Shown piece after piece: positions 12,301-27,300 of a stretch of 64,000 nucleotides of DNA. The stretch comes from Rhynochetos jubatus. Lineage: Eukaryota > Chordata > Aves > Eurypygiformes > Rhynochetidae. The stretch's first letter is position 1, and every line of letters begins with the position of its first letter. Location of the stretch: contig CM050655.1 of NCBI GenBank assembly GCA_027574665.1, positions 5,518,001 to 5,582,000 on the forward strand, written 5' to 3'. The notes below the pieces were generated by a model. That model was not told the origin of the DNA. It worked only from the letters and a program-made list of their open reading frames with translations, and searched no databases. Made by a program: the position numbers and the translations under genes.

Positions 12301-15300
12301 ATGCATGTGCATGACATTGCAGAATAATCCTCTTAAAAACATACTCCATAGCAGGCAGGCTGGCAGGAGAATGGGACATGGCAGGAGGCAGGGCAGAAAG
12401 CCTTGGGAGAAGCAGTTTGCTTACCGGTTTGCCGTCCAAGCCAATGGGGCCCTGGAATGAAAGAAGGAGAAATGATGAGAAATGCTTTCACCGGGGTGTC
12501 TGTCCATCTGCCCCAGCAAGCAGCACGTGTCGCAAGATTGCATCTCTCCCTGCCTACCCGCCGAGTCCTGGCAGGTCCCTGGCCCATGGCTACCAGCCCA
12601 GCTTCCCAGTTGCTTCTGCAAGGACCTGCTCACTGTCAGCCCATTCCAGCAGGAAGGCTGGACACGGGAAGGGAAGGGAATGGAAAGGAGGAGGGATTCA
12701 TGGACAGTTTGCAAAAAACCCTCAGCATTTCAAATTGCGTGATGTCCTGTAAACTAGTTGAAAATCAGCAGGTTTTTTCCGAGACCTGGATTTAAAAAGG
12801 CACCCACCTTTGGGGGAAGAGGAATTTTTGCGAATGATAGAACAATAAAAGTGGCCCAGGGAAGAGGTGACACAGCTCAGCAGCATTTTGAAGGTACTAT
12901 TTGATGAGAAACAGGCTCCGCAGAGCGCTGTCCCACCCGGCACTTTCTCATGATCAGGGCTGATTTGTTTTCTGCTCCTCTGAAAGCCAAAGACCTCAAA
13001 GGCCCAGAGGGATCTGCTTCTCTTCAGCCCAGGGGCAGCTCACAGCCCCCTTTTTCACTGAGGGCAGAACCACAGAGCCCGGTCAGGCAGCTCAGAGGCT
13101 GCCAATTCTTCCTGTTTTCCAGGCATGAGAGTCTCCCCCCGCAAACCTGCTCTGGCACATTGCGTGTCCTGGAGCAGCAGCTGATCTGCCTGGCGGGAAC
13201 CGGGATGCAGGGGGTGTTTGTGTTTGCCTTGGGCTTCCTAGCTGTCCAGGATAAACGCGTAAGAATAAATAGTAACTGCTTGAGCTCTCCAGCAGCCTCA
13301 GCGCTTCAGTGAGCGTTGCCAGCAACTGTAGGACCGAAAGGAAATTTGCTTTGTCCTCTCCTGAGCTTGTTTTCTGTTCCCTTGCCCATCTGTAATAGTG
13401 CTGGAAAAGAGTCCCTCCTCGTGCTTTCTGTCCTTTCCCCTTGGCACGGCCAGGGTGTTCAGCCTAGCACGGTCCCCAGCTGACCTGCATCACACACAGG
13501 GCCCCGTCTGGATCACAGGCACTTGCTGCTATTGCAATACCACCTACAGGCTCAATTAAGGCTGGAATTTCACCTACCTACTAGTTATTTTCTTTGTTTG
13601 AGGATATTTTCTTTTACTGAACAGATTTGGCTTCAACTATGATATTTTAACACTTGAGGGGTTTTTTTTTAAATTAATTTCCTTTCAGAGCTGTGTGGTT
13701 TGGGGTTGGGTTTTTTTTTTCCCCCTTAAGTATCATTTAAAAGAAAAAAAAAAAAGGAAGACAAACAAATGAAATAAAAATTACTTTTTCCAGTGATACC
13801 AGAGCAGGTCCTTGGTTTCAGACAGAAATGATGAGATACAGCAAGTGCTAATGAGGCTTCCCAGTAACATCACACACCCGTACCTCATAAATTAGCAGCC
13901 ACACTTACCGGGAATCCAGGAAAACCTCTTGTTCCAGGCTGTCCCTGGGAAGGATGAAACGGAGACAGCAGTTTAGAGGAACTGAAGTGGATTTTGATGG
14001 ACCCTAAGTCCTCTCTACGGAGCCTTTCCTCCAGCCCCTGCCCATTTGTCCTGCAACTCTCTGAAGAGTTACCCAAGACCCAACTCCCCTCCAAGGGGAA
14101 AGCATCTTGGGAAGAAGGGGAAATATCTCACCCCCACTCCAATTTGTACAGGGCCAAGAAAATGCTGGAGCAGGTCCAGTTTGGACTGCGAGCCATTTCC
14201 TTGAAGTTTCTACATTAATTAAATGGGTGTCCCTAGCCCATACGTTAGGGTTTTGGAGTATATTCCAGAGGCTGAGCTCATTTTATGGCCATTCTTATTG
14301 CCATAAACTGGAGGCGTTTAATGCAAGGTGCTGCTCTGTGCAAGACAAACCTTGCAGGTCACTGATGTCTAAACACAGCCGTCCCTCTGCTCCTCCTCCC
14401 CTAATCTCATGTCCCAGTGCATTCATTTTCCTCACAAATAATTCTGGAGAAGAGATGGTTTGGTTTTTTTTCTTTTGTGTTTTTTTCCTCTGAGAGCAAA
14501 AAGAAAAAGAAGAGTTAGGTAGTGTGATGAGAGGAACGCGAGCACCAATTCCTTTCCCCTGCCTCTTTCTGGCTAGCCGGCGTTGGCTGCCAGTTTGGGG
14601 TCAGGTACAGCCAACACTGGCTTCGGATGTGTTCATCACCCACTTAAAAACACTGTAACAAAAAAAGAAAATGTCCTGGCTGTTAATTTTTCACAGTTCT
14701 TCAGTTCCTGGGACCTGTGACATCCCAGGTCACAGTTCCCTGGACTCAGGAGTATTCGGCAAAGATACCACTTTACTTAAGGATGTTTTTAATCTCATTT
14801 TCCCTAAAAATGCATGAGCCAAGTCAGGAAGCAATATGGACCAGACTCCAGCAGATCTGGAAGCACATCCATGTAGATGGAAACATGGATGAGGTAAATC
14901 CTGTACCACACTCGCTGAGTGACCGCTGCGGCCTGAAGGCCATGCTACTGTGCCAAAAAGCCTGGGTTTCTTATGTGTTCTCCTGCTTCATTTTGGGAAA
15001 GAAAACATTTTCTTAGGCAATTTGAGATACTATGACCGTGTTGTTTGAGTCCCACAAGGGTCCTAGGAAGGAGATGGGCATAAACAAGGGTTTGCTGCTG
15101 AAAAGAAATACACGTGGGTGCACCTCTGCCTTAACCAGAGCAATCCCATGTGGTGCCAAGCGAAGGGAAGGAGGGTACAGGCCTGTGATGCTGAGGTTTG
15201 CCACAGTGAAGCAATGACAATCCCTTGGGAGAGATCTCAGGGCCACATCAGCAGGGTAAACCTTCACCTTCAGGTTATATCTCCTCCCACCTCCCTCTCT

Positions 15301-18300
15301 CCACAAAGAGACTGGATGAAGGTTTACTCCTTCAGAGAATGGGGCCAAATAACCTCTTTGCAGAGCTTGGAGGATGCCCCTACCACAAAACGCCCCATGC
15401 TGCACTGAGCCGTTCTGCTTTTATACACAACGCTAGCAAGACCTAATCACATTTGCACTGTTGTTTCAGTTCTGCAAAGTTGAACTCGGTCAGCTTTGCT
15501 TTGCAAGATACGTATAAAACCACCTGGTCCTGTTGGCCAGTGACCAGGAGGGAAGATACGCTATAAATTAAAGGATCTGTCCGCTGCTGCTTTCTGAAAA
15601 GGCAAAACCAAGAAGAGCCTAGCCACAATTCATTAAGTTTGGTTCCCTGTTGGACACCTCCCTGGACAAGAAGCGCTAAAAAAAGAATTAGGGAGAAAAA
15701 CCTGGAAATGGTGCAATTTGGCTTCCTCTGTAGACTACAGACTGCTGCCTCTTTCTCCTTGGAGGACGGCAGAGTGATTTGCACGGTATCAGGCCAAAAC
15801 AACAGTTCAGCAGCGAGCGCTTCCAAGAGACTGTTTTTGTTGGGTGGCTGTTTTTCCTTGTCTTCTTTTTAAAATGTTGATCGTATGAAGTATGTAATCC
15901 CGGGAGCTGCCAAATCATGGAGACCGTCTGTTTCTGTCACTATCGGCGCACTGTCCCTCTCTGGCCAGAAGTTAAGCAGCTCTGAGCTCAAGCGAAAACT
16001 TTAACCTCCAAACAAAAAAATCTGGAAACTATTTGTCATCCCACATCTTTCCGAGTGGCCCCTTGGCCAGGGTTTCCGTGTTTGTCTTCAGTGCTCAGCC
16101 ATCCTTTTGACCTATCACCAGCTCCCCGGGAAACTGGATCATCTTCACAGTAGACTTTGGGGGTGGAAGTGTGGACTTGTGCCAGTCCTGGCACCTCAGG
16201 GCTTTGACTGGTGTAGGCAAAAGCCCGTTTTAAATATTATTTGTCATCTATGTTTGCCGCTGCGTTGGAGATGCAACGTGTTCTGCACTTTCCCAAACAG
16301 CAGCAGAGGCAATGAGGCAAAGCAGCAGCACCAAAGCAGATATTAAAAATGGTCCTGCAGACCAGGCATGTGTCTGTCAAGAAAACAGCCGTGCCTGTCT
16401 CCATTTGCAGGACTGACTTTGACAGGGATTGATGGCTTTTCTCTCCAATTACTATTACCACACTATCCAGAAGACCGAGAGCTACAGCTTATGAGAAACA
16501 GTGAAAGTGACGGGGCGTTTACCCTCCAAAATCTGCTGTTTGCGGAGCAGGGTGGTCTCGCGCAGAGCCTGGCATGGAAAGACCTGCCAGCCCTTCCTCC
16601 TCAGCTGGCCACATGGCCGGGGACCGCCTGCTGTGTATAAAACACCTAGGAGGACCCATTTGTGTCCTGGGCTTTGGTTCTGCCACTTCTCAAACTCCAG
16701 CGTGCCAGGCAGGTGGGCTTGGGAACCGGCAAAGCTGTTTCTTATTAGAAACACTTATCATGGGGCTTTTGGAAAGTTAATTGGAAAGACAGATGTAGCC
16801 AAGTGCTCGCGCTGCCTAGGTCTCTCTCACTTGACCTCTGCTGTGAAACAAAAGTTGCCGGCGGCCCATCCTCTCTGCAGGTCAAGGACGGTACTCTTCA
16901 CAGGTTAATCAAAATCGGAAGTGCCCACTGGGAGGGAGAGAATTGAGTCTCAGGGTCTTTTTTTATGGAAATCTCTGGTGGAGGCTGTGCAGGGATGGGG
17001 TGGAGAGGGCTGGCTGCATCCACAAAAAAAGGAGAGGCTTAATGGCTGAACCACAGTGCAAGAAACATCTGGCATTTAGGGCATGTAAATGCTCCAACCC
17101 TTCGTGATGGTCCTTTTTTATGACCTTATCTTTGCAAAAAGCGTGATCTGGCTGACTCGTTGCGCCTTGCAGGGACACTTTTGCTGGAAGAGGGTACAAA
17201 ATTCGGTTTACACTTTCCTCGGCTCCCCAGCCGGTTAAGGGACTTGCCAGGTAGTGCTAACCATGCTGTCAGTTTCCAAGATCTGGGGTACATGAGAAGG
17301 AGCTCTGAACAACTCTGAACTGCCCATCTTTGTGAGTTCCCCAGTCACCAGCTAACTCTGATCCTGCTCTTCTGCAAAATCAGGGCGTTTGTTCTCTGCT
17401 AATGAAGCCAAAGGCTGAGATCAGCCAGGCAAAGGGTGTATTTTCTCCAAAAGTGGTAGCAGCCCTGCTGAGAGAAGGAAATATGCTTCTTCCTTTTAAA
17501 TACAGGAATATGGTTTCCCTGCAAGGGAAGGCTTCCACATTTGTTCTGGAGTATGAGCTGTAATTTCATTATATATAGTATATAATAGCAGTATAAAACC
17601 AAGCCTGGCTCAGCATGGGAACCACATTATACGGGGTTTTTGCTCTCTCCAGCTGATGCTGCATCTTACCACCCCTCCTAAGTCTTTCCCTGTAGCATGC
17701 CCACATCCTGCATCAGTCAAAAATAGAGAGAAAGTCCACTTACGGGTGGACCGCGGGGACCGATGATAGACATGCCCGCTTCTCCTGGAGCACCCTGCAG
17801 AGAGACAATGGAGAGGAAAAGGGATGAGAAAAGGAGAGGAAAATACAAATCTATTATATTCCCATCAAGACCAGGGTTAAATGAGGGTGCTCAAGGTGTG
17901 AGACCTTCAGGGCTTATGGGGCAGCTGCTGTTGTGGCCTCCCCCAGCTCTTGCCCCACACTTTGGGAGAAGAGATGTTGTTTGGAGCTAGTCAGACGTGC
18001 CAGAAGATGGAAGCTGCACAGCAAGGAAAACTATAAACACATAAAACACTTCCTGGCAAAACAGAGGTTCTGCCCCACTACGAGTGTGAAAGATGGCCTG
18101 AAACCCTTCTTGTTTCCTTCCTGTGAGTCCAGGAAGGACTGTGTCCTGCACAAGAAAGAAAAGAAGGAGGGATGTGCTGGGTTCCAGGGAAATGGGAGCT
18201 GCGGGTAGCTCACTGTCTGCCTCCAGAAATGCCTCACTTATGTGTTTCTCAAACTCATTCGGGATGTGGATGAAAACAGCAAAGTCCTTGCTGGAAAAGA

Positions 18301-21300
18301 AAACAGCTGCCTCTCCAGCTCCTTGCCACCCACGACGTGCGACGGGCAGGACATGTCCCTGCCTTTGGAAAACATGGCATATTCCTGAGAGGCAGCTCCA
18401 GAGGCGCCCAGGGCTGGGGAGCCAGGGATGGAGCATCCCATAAACCAAGCAGCCTGTGAGCAAGAGGAGCTCTCTGCAAAACAGAGCTGGGGCCTGCCAA
18501 CAACCTACGACTCTCACGGAGAGCTTTGGGGAAGCACGGGCAATTAAGAGTGGTTTTTCCTTTGTTTGTTTGTATCTATCTGCTGCCCCTTCATGTTGAA
18601 AGCCAGAAAGAAATGCAAGGACGCGCAGTGGAAAAGCAGGGTGGCTTCGCATGGTGAAATCTTGGCCTGTTAGACAACATTGGTTGGCTCCAAAGCAGAA
18701 GCTTGAAAGCAAGGAAGGAGAATCTCTGCCCTACCTTACCCTTCCTTGTTGGCTTTCTCTCTTTCTCCCATGCAAAGGACAAACGGGCCTGGTCTGGCAG
18801 CACCCTGTACAGATGACCCCTCTATCAGGTGAATATTCATCCCTTTCCTAGTTTCTACACGCTGTTATTCAGTTATTCACACGCCCCCAAACACCTTCAT
18901 CCCACTGTTCTTGCGGACGGGAGGTACTCACAGCTCTGGGGAAAACACACTGAGGCTGCAGTGTCCAACACTTCAAAACGTGGGGACCAGCAGTAGGACA
19001 GTTTGCAAACTATCGCCGCTTTGGAGGGACAAAGCACCAATTTGCTGCTTGGCAAACAGTTTGGGAGATGGCATCCCATGGACTTCAACTACCACATCAG
19101 TTTTCCTTAGGAGGAAGAAAGGGGTCCCACCATGTCAGAAACAGAAGCCTGCCGTGCTGTTTTCTTCCTTGCTATGTCTTGCGGTGGGGATCAGGCAAAC
19201 CTGGGAGGTGGAGGGGAGCTGGAGGTTGATTAGGGTAAGTGGAGCGGCCAGCAGGGAAGAAACTCAATGGTTAAAACCCAGGAAGCCTTGAGAGGAGTCC
19301 TGCGTGTGCCCACTGGCTCTTACGCTGTTAGAAAATTATTGTAAACAAGAAACGCAGTGTCTTCGGAGGCTGAGTGGCCTGGAAGGAATTTGGGAGATAA
19401 ACTTGCACTGCTGGGGAAGAGGGGGCAGCCCAGGGGTGGGGGTGAAAGCCCGAAGCTGGCTGCAGTGGCCATGGCTGTGACCGGGGGCTTTCGGCTGGCC
19501 CTAGAGGAGGACAGCTGGGGATGCTATGGGCTGCAAGGAGCCAACTCACCTTCTCTCCGGGTTGCCCTTTTAGTCCCTGGGTCAGTGGCACCCATCGCAG
19601 CCACATGCAAGAGGGTGCAGGGAGGAGGGGGAGAGAGAGAGAGAGAGAGAGAGAAACATAGGCGTCAGCGGCAGGGGCACACTCCCCTGCCCCAAAACCC
19701 TGTCTATGGGGCTGGGATGAGTAGGATGGGCTCAGCTCCTACCCCAGCCCTCTTCCCCATCCTCACCCTGGGATGCCTGAGAGAAGAGCAGCTCCAAAAC
19801 ACAGCACCCAGCCAGGCAGGGGATGCCTTGCCTTGTTCAGGGCAGGGTTATTTGGAAAGGGCAGCTGCCGGTGGCAGGCAGGTGTTAGCAAGCCCACGGT
19901 TAGCAAGCCCAGCCAGCACACGAGATGGCAGCAGGAGGCCCCCAGCCCGAAGTGGGGTGCTGCTGAACCAGAGGAGGGTCTGAGCAATAAGGCAGAGGGG
20001 ATGGAAGCATCCCCCAACTTGTATGCGGTTTGCAGGGCTGGTGGCCCTGCTGCAGCAAGGGGAGCCCCTCAGGTGTGGGGCTTAGGGAGGGTGGCTTTGC
20101 TCACGCTGATACCCTCCAAGGGTCATCCTGAAAGCCTTCCCAAAAATCTCAGGGGTTGGTAGAGGATGGGGAGGACAAGGCACACACAAGAGCTTTTGAC
20201 TTACCGGCCGCCCAGGGATGCCCATCGCGCCTTTATCTCCCTGGCAATTAAGGGAAAACCAGAGACAATTGGAAAGTGGCCAAAAGCAAGGTGATAAAAC
20301 AGCGCAAATGAGCTGTGCCGCAGACGCGGCTTTGCGCTGCGGGGCAAGTGCCCAGGGATTTTGAAAGAGGGAGAGAGCACATGAGAGAGAGGGGAAGTGT
20401 GTTTGTGTGTGCCCCGAAGCGCCTTTAAGAACACGCGTACGCCACCAGTTTGCTTGTGCATATGACAAACCAGCACTTCTCACAACGGAAATGGCGTGTG
20501 GCAATCTTGGCAGCAAAAGAAGGGCGAGAGTTATCAGCCTAACAAAGTATAATCCCCATTTCCAACACTTCGTAAAATCTGGGCCCTGGGAACTGGCTTC
20601 CTACAGTAGCCAACTGTCACGTTTTTCTCCTTCTTTACCAAAGTCATCCGGGTGTTAGCTATTTATTTATAGCGTTATCACTTTAAAACAGGATTCTCTT
20701 AGACTGGAAAATACAGTCCTGTCCAGAAGCAAGAGAAAAACGTGGGAAAACAAGCTGACACAGGAAAAAGCACGTCTGGAAGAAGACATATGAGCAGCTG
20801 TGTTCAGTGTCCTCTACCCCTGTGAGATAATTCCCAGTGCGTTGTCAGGGTGCGAACGATCCCAAGAGCGGTTCGGGGAATGACTTTGGGTCAGGCGACA
20901 CTGTACAGAGCCTCGTAAACACGTGAATGCAAGAGCGGTGGCAAATTTCTTCAGCCGCTTACCTACAAGGCAGTTTTCTGCCTCTTACAGTTAAATTTAA
21001 CTATGTCATTTGGGGGGGAGAAATCAACCCCCTCTGCATTCCTGGTCACCCAAACTGACGGCTGTGCAGATTTGGAAGATAGCAGCTGACTGCTAAAGGA
21101 TCTTGATGATTATGGATTCAGCGGTCACGTAGCTTTTGCTCTATATTTTGCAAAAATGACGTGATAATAATCTCTCAGTTCTGTTTCCAGCAATGTTTGG
21201 GGTTTCCATGTGTCAGAGCGTCCCTGTCTGTGGCTGCCGGCGCCTGTAGACACAAACCTGGTTTTCTGGTTCCCGCAGCTGGTGACGCCAGCCCCGTCGG

Positions 21301-24300
21301 TGCCACCTCTTGGTGCCTTCCCCCGTGTTCAGAACCAACAGGCGTGAACACAGTCTGAAATCTCTGGAAGGGGAAGATGCTTAACTATATTTAATTTTGC
21401 CGGCTGTAGGCAGAGGCTCCTTTGGCTGTGCATCCCAAACTCGGACGTCATTGCCTGGCGTCAAACCGTAACCTGGTGAAAGTGTAGCCGCTTCCCTATG
21501 CAGAGCTTGGCGGGGGCGTCCAGTATCGGGGCATTCCTTTCCACGCAGCGCATGCTTTGGCAATTGAAAAGCAATATACGCTTTGCAAAAGCATCCCTTG
21601 CAGATGGATGAAACGCTGACGAGCTGCTTGATTTAAAATTTTGTAGATGATATATTATGGGAAACTGCTTTTTTCTAGGGTTTTAGGCAGGTTCTCAGTC
21701 CCGCTACTATTTGCGTATCTCTGCGTGCCGGCAGCGAGCAAAATTCCCAGTGTCAGCGTCTTGCCCTGGGATTACTTTGTGGCTGCTGGAGAACATAATG
21801 TTGAGTTTTCCTGTGCTTTTAGTCCCTTAAATGCTGCTTTCCTCCAAGCTGAGCTCCCTCACGGTTTGAGGTAAAAGCTAATTTTATTTCTCCTGGCTCT
21901 GCTGTGGCTGGTGCCCGAGCAGGAAGCGCCCAAGGTCGGGGCTGAGCCGTGTCTGGTCTCCAGCGAGTACCTGATGTCGGAGTGGTACGTGACGGCACCA
22001 TGTCTGGTATGTGCGCAGTGTTACAGCCCTCCCAGCAATAACAGCGAAGGGGGGAGCTCCTGGTAGGACAGCAAATAAATGCCAGATGTTTATAAGGAAA
22101 GGTTGTCTGTGACAGGGAGCCAGGGAAGAGCACTCTCGGGTGGATAACACCATGTAGGTTGGTTACAAAGTCATGCGAAGCTGCCTCTGAGGTCCCACGT
22201 CGGAGCTAGAGGAGCACGAAAGGCAACAAGCAGCCTCTGTCCGGGGTCAGGGGAGAGCCAGCAGCACGGTTTGTGTTTTGTTCGTTAGGAAACTGCCCGT
22301 TATGGCTGTTGGCAGTCTCTCGGTGAGCAGCAGTCCTGGGAGCAGAGAGCCAGCACCAGGAAAGCACGCAGCTGTAACTCCGAAACCCACGCTCCCTCCT
22401 CACTCGTGACTATCTATCCCAGATGCGGATACTGTTATAATAGACTTCTGTCCCAGAGCGACTCAGGCCTTTGAAATCCCGCTGCAATTAGCAAGGCTCA
22501 TCAGCAAGAATGTTGCACACGGCGCCTCTCCAACCAGACCCTCAAGGTGACAACTACATCTTCAGAAGTAGCATGTTTCCCACACACAGGGGGGTTCATA
22601 GGGATTACATTACCCTTAAGCCTGGTCCTGCAAAGCTCCTGTGGTCCCTACTCTGCTACGAGCCATGTCCTGTTCGCAATATGCTATTCCACATCAGGTT
22701 TGCTATGCGAGATCACTGCCCTCACTCAGCTTACCCACCTCGGAGGCTCACTGATGAAAGTACTGCCAGACAGAGAGCGCAAGGGAACAAACAAGAAAGA
22801 ACGACGTATTTACCTGGAGCCCTGGTTTCCCTGTAGGGCCCTGAAACAAAATATACAGAAAAGACGAAAGTGAGCTTCGAACTCTGAAGGGAGGGCTTGA
22901 TGAAGAGATGAAATCACATGTAAGGGTTTAGGAAACAGAACAGTTAAAAATCTCTCCCCAGCTCCTTGACCATCAGCCCTGATTGCTTCGGTTTCCTAAT
23001 CTGCTGGTTGTGAAGTTTCCTCTCCTTTCGGCATGGCTCTACCCACAGCTCTCCGCACGGGCTCTGAAGGTATCTGCAAGTCCACGGAGAACAAGCTAAT
23101 TACAGGGCTCTGCCTTTCTTCCTTAGTTTCCATCTGCTAAATATTATTTTTTCATGTATGGAATTGCTGCAGTTGCCACAGAAATGTTGCATGTTCAGAA
23201 ATGGGAGAGAAAACGTCCGTGAGAGGATCTTTCCCTTCGGATGTGGTCCAGACGGCGAAAGAGTCCGGGAACCTCAGGACTATTGCACGATTTCATCATT
23301 TCCTTCCTTCCTTTGCCCCTTTTAGTCCCAATCTCACCAAATTTCTTACATGACTGCGGGTTGCCCTCGCCTTCACCAAAGACTTCCAGGGTAACAATGG
23401 TGGGAGCATGAGTTGTGCAAGAGGAGAGCATCAGGGCCCGTTTTGCCGCTGGGGTGTTGCTCATCCATTTCCCTGGCTTTTCTCCTGGTCAACTGAGATC
23501 ACAGACGCATTTCTGATACGTATTTCTGCCCATCCCCGCGCTCAAGCCAACACCAGCGCCAGGGGCTCAGCCCTGCTGCCAAGCATGTTACATTTTGCAA
23601 GCTGGGGAAGAAATCCGGGAACAAGATGTGGGGTCATTGGCATTTTGGGGTCGCTATCCAGAATGATGTGTATGACAACCAGCCAGGCAGAAGCACAGGT
23701 CTGTTGCTCATAAGCTGGAGTTTCCATGCGGTTTTAATCATGAGAAATATGGGGGGATGGGGAAATAATTCCTACAGCGGCATGGAGGACTCTTCAGCGG
23801 TGAACTTTTGCTCACGGTGGCTGAACCGGTCTCGCCCGCCAGCCGATCAGAAATCCCAGAGGTCCTGAACGAGACAAGGGTGCTGTTAGCCCAAGACAAA
23901 TTCCACTTTGGTTAACGACGCTTGGTCTGCCTGACTTCCTCTTGTTATTTCCATTGGCTGTAGCATTTCTCGTGGCCCGTCCTGAAAGTCTGCGTGCGGA
24001 GACAGGTTCAGGGGTCACAATAAGCCAGGAGACAGTAGCGTGTATTGTCAGCACTTCTCTGGTGGTCCCACGTGTTTCTGCCAGGCTTCAATCTTTCATT
24101 ACGATATTAAGTTTCTAACCCTTATTGCTGCAGAGAAAGCCTGGAGTGTGTGCCTTCCTCACCCTGCAAAGGTCCAGACTGCTCTCCAGGAGCGTCGATC
24201 TATTGCTTTCTCTCTAGTTTCTCAAGGCAATAATAGAAATGCCAACACCACTAGCGATTTTGTGCACAACCCATCCCTTTAGCACCAGTTTATGCCTGCC

Positions 24301-27300
24301 CAGGGTGAAGTGGCAGGCGCAGCCCTGGACAGACTCCACTTGCAGCCCCCTCCAGAGCAGTGTTTTCCTCCCAGTAACCCAAAGCTGATGCTGAAATACA
24401 TCCGCTTCAGCAGGCAGCCCTGAAAGCCCCTGGGATAAGCTATCGCTGAAGGTCTGCGTGGATCAGGGCTTCCAGCTGTAAAATGCTTTCAGACCTTTTG
24501 GCCTGGAAGGTGCAACTTTTTGGAAGATTGTTGTCATTAAATCGGGCTGCACTCGTATATCTGTGGGAGTTCAGTCTACAGCATTTCGACTTGATGAAAG
24601 GGAAAAATAGGTTGTGCAGCAACTACTTCTCCTCAGAACATCATCTGCAAACTGTTTAAGACATTTTTGCGTGAACAGACAAAAGATGACTACCGTATGT
24701 TTAACTTCTCAAGTTCCTTCACAGAAACCCGGTATAGTTACTCTATTGTACACGAATACAAGCCATTTCCTCTGGAAGGACCGTGCTAGAGACAGTATAG
24801 TGTTTCTTTACAACCCTGAGAGATGTCGATACACAGCCTCATTCCTTGCATTGCTTCTTCTAGTTCACTGTGGGTCTCTTAATAGCTGTAAGAACACTTC
24901 TGCAATAACCTAGCTATTTTCCTGAAGCCTAAATTGACTGCACTGAGGTTTTGCATTAGCTAACATTTGAAAAGGAAGCTGTCAACACAATTTTTCCTCT
25001 GAAATTGATAGTTGCGCAGCTATACTTGAAGGCCCAACAGCTCAGCAAGCCCGGGTGAGAAGCAGGGAGCAAGTCCCTATAGCTCAGCTCCCGCCCTGCG
25101 TTTGCGATCTACCCTTTGTTCGCAAACGTGTCTCGTTCAGCGTGTGGCATCCAATGCACGCGAAGCGCGTACGGTCGATTCCCCCAGGGTACGTAGAGGC
25201 CAACTGGTAACATGCAGATGTCTGCGCCCCTCGCATCTGCCGTGTCCCCGTCCCTGCGCTCCCTCTGTCTCACCCTTGGAAGCTGCGATGCTGCCGAGAG
25301 CAATCCCGCCCCAATATGGGTCCTGAGTACCCAACAGTACTTGCTGTTTGGGAGATGCCAGGGTGCCAGGATGGCAAAGGTGGCTACTGCACCAGACACT
25401 ACAGACAGGAGACTGCTAGATCATGCCCCGCAAACTCTGTCCCAACAGCTTCTAGAACCACAGAGGCTTGGTACTTACAGGTGGACCTGAAAGAGAGACG
25501 AAAAAGAAACAACAGTTACTTTTTTAACGCAATAAATCCTAACAAGAAGGCCTAGATAAACACATTGTACCATCTTTTGGGGTTACTGTTCCGATTTGCT
25601 GATGCACTTTCACCACCTACCTGTTGATTTATTAAGGTATCCCCACAATTAGCAGCACTGCTTACAAGCATAGGGCAGCTTCAGAAAGCCCTGTGTTGCA
25701 AAGGCCATGTAAGTTGGGTTCTCAACACCGTTACACACATTTTTGGTCCTTTGACACACAGGGATCCCCTCCCTGAGAGTGACACCACTGAGCGTGGGGG
25801 AATCATTAATTGTGTGACTCCCCTTCACATCCCATCCACTCCTCGGAGTTGACGAAGAGGAATCTGGGGCGTCAGGAACCCCTTTACTGTTAAAATACAT
25901 ACGCATTTTCCACTGTGTTGGTGATCTTGCAAAGGCATTAGAAGGTTAATGAGGAAACTACAGTTATTAAACACATCAGGTACCTTCTCTCTTTAGTACA
26001 AGCTAATCTTCCCCTTTGTTCCTGCCTCTGTTCCCATAGGAGCCAATCTGCCCTCTTGGAAGACATTTGCTCAAATCCTTTGGGTTTCTTTTATTTTGGA
26101 AAGCCTTTCGGAAGCTGCCAGTGTGCAGCACTGCATCTTCCTTGTACAGATCCATTGCACAGTATATATCAGTGGTTAAACAGCACATTTCTTTCATCAG
26201 CTCCCAGAAAATTCCTCAAAATCCTGACAGATATTGTGTGTGTGGAAAGAAACCCCTGGACTCACTATTTTGTGGTTTCCTCTCTGTGGGAGAAGCGAGA
26301 CACACCATACAACTGTCAGGGGTTTCTACATTTTCCATACTTTATAGACACTCTGTTTTCCTTTTTTTTTCTTTACGTAACGTGCCAAGAAGTAAGACTA
26401 AGCAGTATAACAGGCGAGCTGACAGATAACAGGCAGCAACCTCTTCTTTGCACGGGAGGCGGATGTCACGGTGAGCACCTGCAGAATACGTCGTCATCCT
26501 GAAAATGCCCCTGGCTGAAAGTCCATAAAAGAAACTGGAGACTTTGGATGAACAGACATTTTCCGCATTGGAAATCTCTCACTTAAGCGCGACTCCTTCA
26601 TACCGGGGACTACGGCAAATGGTTTGGCTATCAAGCTTTGGTGACCTAAAATTGCACTGTTAAATGCCACTCAGACTTTTGCTCAGCTTTCGTCATGGTT
26701 GATCAAAAGAGGTTACCTCTAAAGGGTACCTTTTGGTTAAAATAAAAAAAAAAAGAAGAAAGTTTAGCACCTTCCTGGTGACTGACAGAGCTGAGGTCAA
26801 CATTCACAGCCAGAATGCTCAACAACTCAAAACAACTCCACCCCAACTTAGGACAGGAGTTCAGGATCCGAGCTCAGCCCAGATTTGGTCTGGCAACCGC
26901 CCATCGCTGGTGTCGGTGCTGAGGTCGCTATCCTACCTGGCATGCCAAGTCTGAACTACAAAAGGGTTTCTGATCAGAGGGTTCATTTTCAAGGGCAAGG
27001 TCAGACTCAGATCCAGGAACCCTAATTCATGCCAGATTGGGAGAAAAAAAAATTTTAAAAGCGTTTTCGGAGTCTGGCTTGGATGACAATAAAGTTCTGT
27101 GAGAGAACAGTTTTGGAGAGATTTTGTTTCAGAGTGAGCGCCCTGTCACAAGGTCAATGCTTAGAGGTTGCCAGTACACGGACTTTATTTCCATTAGCAA
27201 CACTACAGACCCTTAATAACCCGCCTGCGCGGGTTTGGGGCACTCGTGGATTGCACGAACCAAACCGTTTAGCTAACTCTGGAAGAAAAACTGAAAGGTA

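Noticed and set aside
17987..18712. 241-codon open frame on the gene strand in intron 6
   Set aside because: No recognisable domain, no collagen repeat, no convincing splice sites that keep frame with neighbours, and GC-rich composition makes long open frames likely.
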